Source: Chloroflexi bacterium bin20 (GTDB taxonomy: Bacteria > Chloroflexota > Anaerolineae > Aggregatilineales > Phototrophicaceae). Taken from it: DNA of 64,000 nucleotides. The notes beneath the pieces were generated by a model. The model worked only from the letters and a program-made list of their open reading frames with translations. It was not told the DNA's origin and did no database searches. Position numbers and translations under genes: made by a program. Positions 6,889-14,807 of this stretch are shown here, piece by piece. The number at the start of each line of letters is the position of its first letter. The stretch's first letter is position 1. The stretch spans positions 1 to 64,000 of the forward strand of contig MPMG01000011.1 of NCBI GenBank assembly GCA_002238485.1, read 5' to 3'.

Positions 6889-8682
6889 ATGAAACAGATC
6901 GTAGACGCGGGAACGATACGACGCTTGGGCATGGCGCTGGCGCTGCTGGTCTTGCTGCCGCTGCCAGCCCTCGCGGCGACCATCCATGTCGATGGGGATT
7001 GTTCGCTTGCTGAAGCAATCCACATGGCGAACACGGGAGATCAGGCGGTACGGCCAACTCCCGGCACGGGGACGCCAACACCCACGCCCCCGACTTGTGA
7101 GGAAAGCGACGATGACGCGGACATCATCGTGCTGATGAGAAGTGTAAACTACAGCGATGAAACACACGAGCGCCGAATTACCAGCGATATAACCGTCCAG
7201 GGCGGACACATCAGAGGCGAAGAAGACGCTCGCATTAAATTTATTGTGAGCAGCCCCGGCTCGCTGACATTCCAGAATGTAAACTTCACCAATGCGAAGC
7301 CTAGCGGCGGAGAATTTGGAGAAGTCTTCGTCTGGGTGAGTGGCGATGTAACCTTCCAAAATGTGCAGTTTTACAACAGTGGTCCCAGCGACGATAACGA
7401 CAGTGGTCTTAGCCTCAATGTGTCGAGTGTACCGGGCAACTCAAATGTCAAGATCAGCGAAAGTATTTTCAAAGACAACCGTCTGAGTTCTGCAACCCTT
7501 TGGAGCGTTCTGAGTGTTGAGGCTGGATCCGCCGCCGACATCTATCGCAGCGCCTTCTATAACAACGGTGGCAGTGGCGATGGCTATGTTATCCGTGGCA
7601 ACGCGACCATCCGCTCTAGCACCATCGGCTTGAACCGCGGCGATGACTTTGCTGTGTCGGGCGGCAGGCTGAACAATGTCACAGTCGCCTACAACAACAG
7701 CGGCGGCGTCACAGGCGCTACCAGCATCAGAAACAGCATCTTGTACCAAAATTCCGGCGGCGACTGCTCTGGCGCCACGCTTGTAGGCTACAACTGGGTC
7801 GGCGATGGCGGTTGCACAGGCGGCACGCGAACCTATACTGGTCCCAGCCCCGACATCGATGACGACTGGACGAATGGGCTCTTCCCGCTGGAAGCCGATG
7901 GCGATGCGGCTGGCAAGGGCGAGGGCTGCGAATTCATCGACCAATGGGGACAACCCTACGGTCCCGATCCCTGCGATCTGGGCGCGCAATCTACCTACAA
8001 ACCGGGTTCTGGACCGCGCATCTCTGCGCCCGTGCCGACAGGCATTCCCACGCCAACCCGCGTGCCCGATCAGCCCACGCCGACAATCGAGCCGGTCAAA
8101 GGCTGGGTGCTATTCAGCGACCGCGATGACATCTTGTCCAACGAAGTGGATGCCCGGGGTGTCGGCATCGCGCATATCATCGAGCAAGGCTTCTTGACCG
8201 CTCTCGACATCTGGAGCGAGGTCGGCTGGGGCGTGACGGCTTGCCACACTGACTACAGCAACGGGAATTTCGAATTTCTGGATGCCGCCGGCATGCCGCG
8301 CGTAGCTGTGCCTTGGCCGGCTGCGCCACATATCGATGGCATGGCTTGCACGTATATCGAGACGCCGGGCACTGTCGTGCTGATGCGCGCCGACGCCTGG
8401 CAAGAGCCAGCCACGCCAACGCCCGACCCCAACGCGCCGGTCTTTGGTCCCGCTACGCCTGTGCCCCTGGAAGACTGCCAGTTGATCACGCGCGATATGG
8501 TCAACCTGCGCGCCGAAGAATGGGGCGATGTGCTGAATATCATCCCCTACGAAACCGAGCTGACAGCGAGCGAGGCCGGCGACGAGTTCTTCAAAGTAAG
8601 TTTCGAAGGGCAAGAAGGCTGGGTGCACCGCGATTGGGTGTTCATCACGGCTGGAGTCTGCGGCGCGGCAGAGGAGGAATAA
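6889..8682 (+). CDS. Secreted choice-of-anchor-Q beta-helix protein with C-terminal SH3 domain (paralogue)
   Basis: About 597 residues. The ATG at 6889 is chosen because AAAGGA precedes it and it opens a clean signal peptide (RRLGMALALLVLLPLPALAA). It is followed by TIHVDGDCSLAEAIHMAN, matching the paralogue at the window start. The middle shows short beta-helix turns (SAFYNN, NSILYQNSGGDC). Next come a Pro/Thr linker, a roughly 90-residue domain (VDARGVGIAHIIEQGF...) shared with the paralogue, and an SH3 domain (MVNLRAEEWGDV, GWVHRDWVF). It is likely extracellular or wall-associated; the ligand is unknown. Hairpin repeats lie directly upstream and immediately after the stop codon. Confidence 0.85.
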   Translation: MKQIVDAGTIRRLGMALALLVLLPLPALAATIHVDGDCSLAEAIHMANTGDQAVRPTPGTGTPTPTPPTCEESDDDADIIVLMRSVNYSDETHERRITSDITVQGGHIRGEEDARIKFIVSSPGSLTFQNVNFTNAKPSGGEFGEVFVWVSGDVTFQNVQFYNSGPSDDNDSGLSLNVSSVPGNSNVKISESIFKDNRLSSATLWSVLSVEAGSAADIYRSAFYNNGGSGDGYVIRGNATIRSSTIGLNRGDDFAVSGGRLNNVTVAYNNSGGVTGATSIRNSILYQNSGGDCSGATLVGYNWVGDGGCTGGTRTYTGPSPDIDDDWTNGLFPLEADGDAAGKGEGCEFIDQWGQPYGPDPCDLGAQSTYKPGSGPRISAPVPTGIPTPTRVPDQPTPTIEPVKGWVLFSDRDDILSNEVDARGVGIAHIIEQGFLTALDIWSEVGWGVTACHTDYSNGNFEFLDAAGMPRVAVPWPAAPHIDGMACTYIETPGTVVLMRADAWQEPATPTPDPNAPVFGPATPVPLEDCQLITRDMVNLRAEEWGDVLNIIPYETELTASEAGDEFFKVSFEGQEGWVHRDWVFITAGVCGAAEEE

Positions 8683-8711
8683 CCCCCCCCCCCCCCCAAA
8701 AGTTGGGGGGA
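8683..8711 (-). repeat. Degenerate hairpin repeat abutting a stop codon
   Basis: A long C run followed by AAAAGTTGGGGGG starts directly at the stop codon of the preceding gene. It borders the DUF559 5' remnant. Confidence 0.7.
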
Positions 8712-8825
8712 CGCAAAGCCAAGGCTTTTTGCTTGGCGTCGCTGTAGGCTGGGTAATCCGTATGCGTCGCCGCCCATTTCTTTCGGTTAGCCACGAGCTT
8801 TCCCTCGCGTTCAATCCATTTGCAT
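8712..8825 (-). pseudogene. DUF559 nuclease 5' remnant
   Basis: The minus strand repeats the intact gene's N-terminal coding sequence (VANRKKWAATHTD..., SDAKQKAL) and its leader, but stops at the codons for KQKAL where a hairpin repeat begins. Codon 5 is TGA instead of TGC (8811-8813). It lacks the whole catalytic domain. Confidence 0.85.
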
Positions 8826-8905
8826 TCGGCTCGCTCATATCATGATAGAATACTGCATAGGCTGCAACAGGTTTCCCGCTCTGACCATGTGCTAGCTGAG
8901 CGCCC

Positions 8906-9047
8906 AGCCTCCCCCCGATTCTTCGGGGGGACTGAGGGGGGTGTCTTTTCGGGGCTACCGAGGGGAGTGTCTTTTCGGGAGACCGAGGGGGGTGTCTTTT
9001 CGGGGCTACCGAGGGGGGTGTCTTTTCGGGGGACGACCGAGGGGGTT
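8906..9047 (+). repeat. Hairpin repeat followed by degenerate G-rich tandem units
   Basis: One intact CCCCCCGATTCTTCGGGGGG unit is followed by about four units of roughly 30 bases built on GTGTCTTTTCGGGG..ACCGAGGGG. The reading frame of the next gene is open through all of this, which explains the artificially long ORF. Confidence 0.85.
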
Positions 9048-9059
9048 AAGCTGGATACA

Positions 9060-10439
9060 TTGAGACGACTGCGCCGGCTGCTCGGCGCCATGTTCGGGCA
9101 GACTGTGCCGCTGGCTGGCGAATGGGAAGGCATCGCGCCCGAGCGCATGACGCCGCGTCAAGTCCGATTGCAGCGCTGTTCGCTGATTCTGCTCTGGGGC
9201 GCGCTGCTGAACATCCTGGCGGTTGCCGCCATCTGCGCCGCCGCCATCCACGCCGGCAATCGAGACAGCAGTTTGTTCAGCGCATTGCAAGCGGCTTTGC
9301 TATCGGGTCTGGTCATCAGCGCCGATGCGGCTGTGCTGCTGCTGGCTGCGGGGACGGGCGTCAATGTGGCGCTGCTGCTGCTCTTGTCGGTGGGTTTTTT
9401 GGCGCAGGAGATCTGGTCGGTGGTCTGCTGCTGGCTGGCGGTCGCGCTGAATCTGGCTGGGCTGGTCTGGCTGGGCTTTGTGCCGTCCCTGCTGGCTGTT
9501 GCGCCGCTCTTGGCTGCGGGCATGTTGTCATTGGGCGATCTGCGCGCCTATCGCGTCAATCCGGTCATGCTGAAAGAGCTGCGTGGACGCATGCGTGGCG
9601 CGCGCGGTTTTGCCATCATCACCATTTTCCTCACCTTGATGGGCTTCTTCACGCTGCTGCTCTACCTGCTGCAGATCCCCCAGGGCGGCGTGGTCGTGAC
9701 GGGCGAGCTGGGGCGCGAGCTGTTCATCGGCGTGCTCTTCATTGAACTCATGCTGATCATTTTCATCGTGCCAGCGCTGACAGCCGGCGCGATCACCAAC
9801 GAGCGCGAACGCAAGACTTACGACCTGCTGCAAACCACGTTGATCACCAAGGCGACCTTCGTAGTGGGCAAGCTGCAGTCGGCGCTGGGCTATATCGTGC
9901 TGCTGCTGCTGTCGGCTGTGCCCCTGCAGAGCATCGCTTTTCTATTTGGGGGCGTCAGCGAGGCCGAATTGCTGCTGGCGCTGCTGGTGCTGCTGGTATC
10001 GGCAGTGACGCTGGGCGCATTCGGCATGTTTTTCTCGTCCATCACCGAGCGCACGCTGGCCGCCACCATTCGCAGCTACACAGTCGCCATTGGCATCACC
10101 GTTGGTTTGCCGGTGGTCGCGGCGATCCTCTTTCAAAATGCCTATGGCAATGTGGTGAACAATATCGGCGCGGGCGTGAGCGACAATCCGACTGTCGAAT
10201 CGGCTACGATTTATCTGGACATGATCGCCACCAGCCTTAACCCGATCATGGCGACCTTGCGCAGCCAGCAAATGCTCATCGACCATCAGCAACTGGTCAC
10301 CATGCGCGTGACCCTGCAGAGCAACGGCGCGTCTATCCCGGTGCTTTCGCCCTGGGTGCTGCTGACCTTGTGCTATCTGTCGCTGACCGCTCTGTTGCTG
10401 CGCTATGCCATCCGGCGCATGGAGCGGCAGGCCGGCTGA
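9060..10439 (+). CDS. ABC-2 type transporter permease
   Basis: About 459 residues if TTG 9060 is used, or 449 from ATG 9090; the ORF-track start at 8820 is repeat sequence. The protein is strongly hydrophobic with around ten predicted membrane segments and the hallmark NPVMLKELRGRMRGARGF before a transmembrane helix. This is typical of ABC-2 permeases whose ATPase is usually encoded beside them. Also characteristic is ITNERERKTYDLLQTTLITK. No ATPase gene is adjacent, so the partner must lie elsewhere. The substrate is unknown. It ends 11 bases before recO. Its upstream region consists entirely of repeat sequence, which must supply or permit its promoter. Confidence 0.75.
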   Translation: MRRLRRLLGAMFGQTVPLAGEWEGIAPERMTPRQVRLQRCSLILLWGALLNILAVAAICAAAIHAGNRDSSLFSALQAALLSGLVISADAAVLLLAAGTGVNVALLLLLSVGFLAQEIWSVVCCWLAVALNLAGLVWLGFVPSLLAVAPLLAAGMLSLGDLRAYRVNPVMLKELRGRMRGARGFAIITIFLTLMGFFTLLLYLLQIPQGGVVVTGELGRELFIGVLFIELMLIIFIVPALTAGAITNERERKTYDLLQTTLITKATFVVGKLQSALGYIVLLLLSAVPLQSIAFLFGGVSEAELLLALLVLLVSAVTLGAFGMFFSSITERTLAATIRSYTVAIGITVGLPVVAAILFQNAYGNVVNNIGAGVSDNPTVESATIYLDMIATSLNPIMATLRSQQMLIDHQQLVTMRVTLQSNGASIPVLSPWVLLTLCYLSLTALLLRYAIRRMERQAG

Positions 10440-10450
10440 CTGCCTCTGCG

Positions 10451-11224
10451 ATGCCACGCCAAAGCCGCAGCATCCGTACCCAGGCCATCATCTTGAATCG
10501 CCGCGACTTTGGCGAAGCCGACCGCCTGCTGACCCTGCTGACGCCGTCACGCGGCAAGCTGCGCGCAATCGCCAAGGGCGCACGCAGACCCAATGCCAAG
10601 CTCAGCGGACATGTCGAGCTCTTCGCCCGCAGCGATTGCCTGCTGCACCAGGGACGCAGCCTCGCCATCCTGACGCAAGCCGAACTGATCGAGCCTTATC
10701 TGGGCTTGCGCGATGATTTGCAACGTGGCGCCTATGCCAGTTATGCCGCCGAACTGCTCGACCGCTTCACTGCCGATGACGAAGAAGACGCCGGCCGGCT
10801 CTTCGCCTTGCTGGACGACACGTTGACGCGCATTGCCGATTCCCGCGATCCGCGCCTGGCGACGCGCTTCTATGAGCTGGCGCTGCTCGACCTGGTCGGT
10901 TTTAAGCCCGAGCTGAGCGAATGTGTGATCACGCGACTGCCGCTCTTGCCCGAAGCGCAATTCTTCAGCTGCGACGAAGGTGGCGTGGTGAGTCGCGCCG
11001 GGCTATCGCTCTCACAATCGCGCTTGCTGCCCATCGAGCTGGACACGTTGAAATTGCTGCGTCACTTGCAGCGCAATGCCGAAACATATACCGAGGTGGA
11101 AAGCCTGCATTTGAGCGCCGATGAGCATCAGCGCGCCGAGCGGCTCATGCTGGCTTACATCGCGCATCTGCTGGAACGCCGGCTGGTGAGCGTGGCATTT
11201 CTGGAGCGCCTGCGGCGGGAGTAA
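10451..11224 (+). CDS. recO: DNA repair protein RecO
   Basis: About 257 residues, normal for RecO, the mediator that helps load RecA onto SSB-coated DNA with RecR. The N-terminal OB fold is recognisable (RTQAIILNRRDFGEADRLLTLLTPSRGKLRAIAKGARRP, a classic RecO opening), followed by SGHVELFARSDCLLHQGRSLAILTQAELIE. The zinc-finger region retains only two cysteines (SECVITRL, FFSCDEGG) of the usual four, as in many RecO proteins. The ATG at 10451 is chosen because homology begins there; the ORF-track start lies inside the previous gene. Likely co-transcribed with the upstream permease. Confidence 0.9.
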   Translation: MPRQSRSIRTQAIILNRRDFGEADRLLTLLTPSRGKLRAIAKGARRPNAKLSGHVELFARSDCLLHQGRSLAILTQAELIEPYLGLRDDLQRGAYASYAAELLDRFTADDEEDAGRLFALLDDTLTRIADSRDPRLATRFYELALLDLVGFKPELSECVITRLPLLPEAQFFSCDEGGVVSRAGLSLSQSRLLPIELDTLKLLRHLQRNAETYTEVESLHLSADEHQRAERLMLAYIAHLLERRLVSVAFLERLRRE

Positions 11225-11244
11225 AAAGTGGGGTCTTCACCGCC

Positions 11245-11943
11245 TCACATAATCCCGTACGTCTTGAAGGCCTGCACAGCGCTCATGCCGCCCTCGATGG
11301 CTTTGCGCACCAATTGTTCGCCGCGGGCTTTTTCCAGCGCCGCCACAAAGACCTCGCGTTCGGCTGTCTGCGGGACGATCAGTACGCCGTCTACATCGCC
11401 AAAGACGATATCGCCTGGCTCGATGCGCAGTCCGCCGACTTCAATGGGCAGGCGGAAGTCCAGCACTTTTCCGCGCGGTCCTTGGTCTTGCGCGTAGGAT
11501 CCATAAGCAAAGGCGGGAAATCCCTGCGCCAGCACGCCGTGTGTATCGCGCAGGTAACCATCGACCACTGCGCCAGCCGCCCCCAAGTGCAGCGCGCGCG
11601 TCGTCATCAGCTCGCCCCACAGCGCATATCGCCGCGATGCGCCGCTGCAAATGTAGACTTCGTCCTTTTTTAGGTCGTCCAGCGCTTCCAGCATCAAGCC
11701 GAAGGGTTTGTCCATGAGGGGGTTGTTGTCGGCCGATCCGCGTTCTTGATACACATCGGCTTCTAGGACGGGCATGGCGCGTCCGATGAGCACCATGTCG
11801 CTGCGCAGGGGGCGGATCTGTGGCGGCAGAAACTGATGCAGCAAGCCCAGTTTGTCCATGACATCGCCGACCACCGCCGTGAAGAGCTCGCGCCGCGCCA
11901 GGCGGAATAGATCGCTGTCTGTCTCCCAATGATCAGAATGCAT
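11245..11943 (-). CDS. RraA family protein (aldolase or RNase E regulator-like)
   Basis: 232 residues with the RraA/HMG-aldolase fold: TAVVGDVMDKLG near residue 22, the G-A-G-x-V-x-D-G-x-x-R-D motif (GAAGAVVDGYLRDTHG) that binds divalent metal and pyruvate-like substrates, and GDIVFGDVDGVLIVP near the C-terminus. Bacterial members outside enterobacteria are more often 4-hydroxy-4-methyl-2-oxoglutarate or oxaloacetate lyases than RNase E regulators, and no RNase E is seen here, so a small-molecule lyase role is the better guess. It converges on recO and stands alone. Confidence 0.75.
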   Translation of the reverse strand: MHSDHWETDSDLFRLARRELFTAVVGDVMDKLGLLHQFLPPQIRPLRSDMVLIGRAMPVLEADVYQERGSADNNPLMDKPFGLMLEALDDLKKDEVYICSGASRRYALWGELMTTRALHLGAAGAVVDGYLRDTHGVLAQGFPAFAYGSYAQDQGPRGKVLDFRLPIEVGGLRIEPGDIVFGDVDGVLIVPQTAEREVFVAALEKARGEQLVRKAIEGGMSAVQAFKTYGIM

Positions 11944-12141
11944 GCGCGCCTCCCCTGTTTGCGTTTGGCAGCGACTCTAGCGGTTTTGACGGCAACCGCG
12001 CAATAGTCCCTGTCCCTGGTGAGTGGTGAATTTGCTGGATACCAAGGCATTTGTAGGGGCGAGCCAGTGGGTCGCCCGCGTTTCCAGAACTAGTTTGCGG
12101 ACGACACAAGTGTAGCCTCCACATCTCCCTCTGTGGTGAAA
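11944..12141. other. Intergenic gap with a GGGCGAGCC palindrome
   Basis: Contains TGTAGGGGCGAGCCAGTGGG followed by TCGCCC (12053-12078), a member of the second dispersed repeat family, and CCCTCTGTGGTGAAATC at 12127-12142. No gene is supported. Confidence 0.6.
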
Positions 12142-13236
12142 TCAAGCCAGCATTTCTCGGTATACCGCCACAGTCGCCGCGGCGATTCGCTCGTCAGTAA
12201 ATTGCGACAAGAAGCGCGCTCGCCCTTTTTCACGCAGTTCTTCGCGCAGGTCTGGCTGGTCGCGCACTTGCTGCAGCGCACTTGCCAGCGCATGAATATC
12301 GCCCTCTGGCACGATGATGCCCGCATCACCGACTACGCCGGGTATCGCGCCACTATCGCTGCCGATGACGGGCAGGTCGCTGGCCATGGCTTCGACCAAT
12401 ACGCGCCCGAATTGTTCTTTCCAGTTGCCGCGCGTCAAGGAGGGCAGCGTCAGCACATCCAGTTGGTGATATTCCGCAGGCAAGTCAGACGATGGCAGCT
12501 GCCCCGAGAAAGTCACGCGCTCGCGGATGCCCAATTCGTCTGCCAGCTTCCCCAGCGCTGCGCTTTCTGTGCCGCCGCCAATGATGCGCAGACGCCATTC
12601 GCCAGCCAGCTGTGCCGCCGCTCGCAGCAAGATATGGATGCCTTTTTCGGGCACCAGCCGCCCGATGAAGCCAATGGTGAAAGGTCTCGCGGAGATCGAC
12701 TCGGGCGGACGAAAGAGCTGCGCCGATGTGCCAAATTGCGGGATGACAGCCAGCCTGCCTCGATAGCTTTTCGCGCGCAAGACGCCAGCGGCATCGTCTG
12801 TGCCAGCCAGGGCATAATCGGCGCTGCGCAGCGTCCAGCCTTCGCCCCAGCTAAAGGGCGGCGGATAATGGCGCAGGATATTTTGCCAGCTGAAGAAGAG
12901 CGCCTGCGCCCCGAGTCGCCGCGCCAGCCAGAGCGCTTGCCAGGTAGCCAGGTTATAGGGCTCTTCGTCGATATGCACGATCTGCGGCTGGAATGCGCGC
13001 ATCTCAGTCCACAGAGACGGGTAGTGGTGCAGGTGAAAATTGCCATTGAAGCGGATGGGAATGGCGCGCAGTTGATAGCCTTCCATGTGGCTGCGTTCCA
13101 GCTGCTGCGTGCCGCGTTCATCTTGCCAGCTTGGCGGCACCAGGGTCAGCAGGTCGACGCCGGCGCGGGCGATTGCCTCGAGCTTGCTCTGATAAATGCC
13201 GACCAGGCAAGCTTTGGACAGCATCAAAACGCGCAT
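12142..13236 (-). CDS. Glycosyltransferase, GT4-like (GT-B fold)
   Basis: 364 residues. Two Rossmann-like halves: an N-terminal acceptor domain (MRVLMLSKACLVGIYQSKLEAIA; PQIVHIDEEPYN) and a C-terminal nucleotide-sugar domain beginning TIGFIGRLVPEKGIHILLRAA. The latter carries the conserved E-Q-F-G-R-V-L-V-E-A-M-A loop, where GT4 enzymes bind donor phosphates. It probably adds a sugar to a lipid or polysaccharide acceptor in the cytosol; donor and acceptor are unknown. It is 21 bases downstream of the metallophosphoesterase gene on the same strand and may be co-transcribed. Other polysaccharide genes lie within 10 kb. Confidence 0.85.
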   Translation of the reverse strand: MRVLMLSKACLVGIYQSKLEAIARAGVDLLTLVPPSWQDERGTQQLERSHMEGYQLRAIPIRFNGNFHLHHYPSLWTEMRAFQPQIVHIDEEPYNLATWQALWLARRLGAQALFFSWQNILRHYPPPFSWGEGWTLRSADYALAGTDDAAGVLRAKSYRGRLAVIPQFGTSAQLFRPPESISARPFTIGFIGRLVPEKGIHILLRAAAQLAGEWRLRIIGGGTESAALGKLADELGIRERVTFSGQLPSSDLPAEYHQLDVLTLPSLTRGNWKEQFGRVLVEAMASDLPVIGSDSGAIPGVVGDAGIIVPEGDIHALASALQQVRDQPDLREELREKGRARFLSQFTDERIAAATVAVYREMLA

Positions 13237-13257
13237 GCAGACCCGCCTGCCACCGGG

Positions 13258-13845
13258 CTAATTCAGCTTGATGGGCGGCTCGCCACAGCGCGCGCTGGCA
13301 TCATAGACGAGGAAGGACAGCTCGGGCAGCGCCAGCACCCCATAAGAGCGTGAACTGGCGCGAGCGCATTTGAATGTATAGAGCGAGCCAGGATTGACCA
13401 GGCAGCCATAAGGCGTCTGCATGTGCAGAGGCAGGTGCGTGTGTCCGGTCACCAGCACATCGGCTTTCAATGAGCGCAGCACCATCTTCAGGTAGGTGGT
13501 CGACAAGTGATCGCGGTACATGCCCCACATATTGTTGCCGGGCTTGCCATGGCACATGAAGACCGACTTGCCAGCCAACTGCCCGCGCCATTCCAGCGGC
13601 AAACCACGCACATATTGCAGTGTTTCGCCGCACAGACTCTGCGCCCAGTCGTCATGGTTGCCGCGCACTGCGATGATGTCATTGGCGCGCATCAATTGGA
13701 CGACGCGCTCGGGTTCGGGTCCGCGCCCGACCAGATCGCCCGCGCACAAAATGTGGTCGACTTTGTGATGTTTGTCTAAGCGGTCTAGTACTTCTGACAG
13801 GGTCGCGAAATCCGCGTGGACATCCGATATGATTCCAACCTGCAT
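13258..13845 (-). CDS. Metallophosphoesterase (YfcE/MJ0936-type)
   Basis: 195 residues with all calcineurin-like motifs in order: SDVHAD at residue 7, AGDLVGRGP near 35, GNHDDW near 62, CHGKPG near 98, GHTHLPL near 134 and NPGS near 152. These bind two divalent metals. The size matches the YfcE-type phosphodiesterase subfamily. The physiological substrate is unknown. It is followed at 21 bases by a glycosyltransferase gene on the same strand. Confidence 0.85.
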   Translation of the reverse strand: MQVGIISDVHADFATLSEVLDRLDKHHKVDHILCAGDLVGRGPEPERVVQLMRANDIIAVRGNHDDWAQSLCGETLQYVRGLPLEWRGQLAGKSVFMCHGKPGNNMWGMYRDHLSTTYLKMVLRSLKADVLVTGHTHLPLHMQTPYGCLVNPGSLYTFKCARASSRSYGVLALPELSFLVYDASARCGEPPIKLN

Positions 13846-13911
13846 CCCAGATTATGCCCTAACCGGCCACTATGCCCATCATTATAAGCCAAAGTGCAGC
13901 TTGTGTTGAGC

Positions 13912-14646
13912 CTAAGTTTGTTTGTCGGTCGGCGTATCGGCATGGCTCACTGTGCCGCGCTCGTCAAATACGAAGCATTCGCCCTGCCACAGCGACTCTT
14001 CGGGCGGCACAGTCTCCAGGTAGCGCAAGATGCCGCCGCGCAGGTGATAAACCCCGTCAAAACCGCGCGCCAGCAGCAGGGCGGTCGCTTTCTCGCAGCG
14101 GATGCCGCCCGTACAGAATAGCGCCACTCGTTTGTGCTGCTCGGCATCCAACATTTCGTCCAGGTAGCGCGGCAACTCGCTGAAAGACTCGCTGCCGGGG
14201 TTGAGCGCGCCGCGGAAGCTGCCCAGCTGGACTTCATACTGGTTGCGCGCGTCAATGACCAGCACATCTTCCTGGCAGATCAGCGCGTTCCAGTCCTCTG
14301 GCTCGATGTATTCGCCCACTTGCCTGCGCGGGTCGGCGTCGGTGGCTTTGATCGCGACGATTTCTTTTTTCAGGCGGACTTTCATGCGGCGGAAGGGGAT
14401 GCTGTCGTGCCAGGCTTCTTTGACCGCCAGGCTGGCAAAGCGCGCATCCATGCGCAAGTGAGCCAGCACGGCGTCTACAGCCGAGTCTGTGCCGGCGATG
14501 GTCGCATTGATACCCTCGGCCGCCAGCAGAATGCTGCCACGCACGGGGGCAGCCTTGCAGCAACGCAGCAGGGGCGCGCGCAGCGATTCATAGTCTGGCA
14601 GCGGCACAAATTTGTAGAAAGCGGCGATGCGGATGGGCTTTGCCAT
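13912..14646 (-). CDS. trhO: tRNA uridine(34) hydroxylase (rhodanese family, UPF0176)
   Basis: About 244 residues from the ATG at 14646. The N-terminal acylphosphatase-like domain (AAFYKFVPLPD, GSILLAAEGINATIAG) and the C-terminal rhodanese domain with the active-site loop CTGGIRCEKA near residue 177 are exactly the layout of TrhO (formerly YceA/UPF0176). TrhO uses molecular oxygen to make 5-hydroxyuridine at tRNA wobble position 34. The E-Y-I-E-P-E-D-W-N motif is also present. The ORF-track start at 14841 adds 65 residues without homology. It is divergent from a glycosyltransferase gene. Confidence 0.9.
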   Translation of the reverse strand: MAKPIRIAAFYKFVPLPDYESLRAPLLRCCKAAPVRGSILLAAEGINATIAGTDSAVDAVLAHLRMDARFASLAVKEAWHDSIPFRRMKVRLKKEIVAIKATDADPRRQVGEYIEPEDWNALICQEDVLVIDARNQYEVQLGSFRGALNPGSESFSELPRYLDEMLDAEQHKRVALFCTGGIRCEKATALLLARGFDGVYHLRGGILRYLETVPPEESLWQGECFVFDERGTVSHADTPTDKQT

Positions 14647-14790
14647 AATGCCCCGCATTTGACCACAAAGCGTCTGCAGCAAACAGGCAAGGCACGAAGG
14701 AATCCAGGGCAATTGCATCCCATGCGTCATCGTTTTGAGGCGATGGCCCAGTGGACTAATCGCAGCGCGGGAAGAACAGCAGGGCAATTG

Positions 14791-14807
14791 TGATATACTC
14801 GCATCTA
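14791..14807 (+). promoter_or_regulatory. Extended -10 promoter, apparently leaderless
   Basis: TGATATACT (TG-N-TATACT) lies only seven bases before the ATG at 14807, so the transcript would start at or near the start codon. No clear -35 box is present. Confidence 0.55.

Noticed and set aside
12133-13353. 406-residue plus-strand ORF
   Set aside because: Opposite a clear GT4 glycosyltransferase with conserved motifs; no ribosome site or motif of its own.
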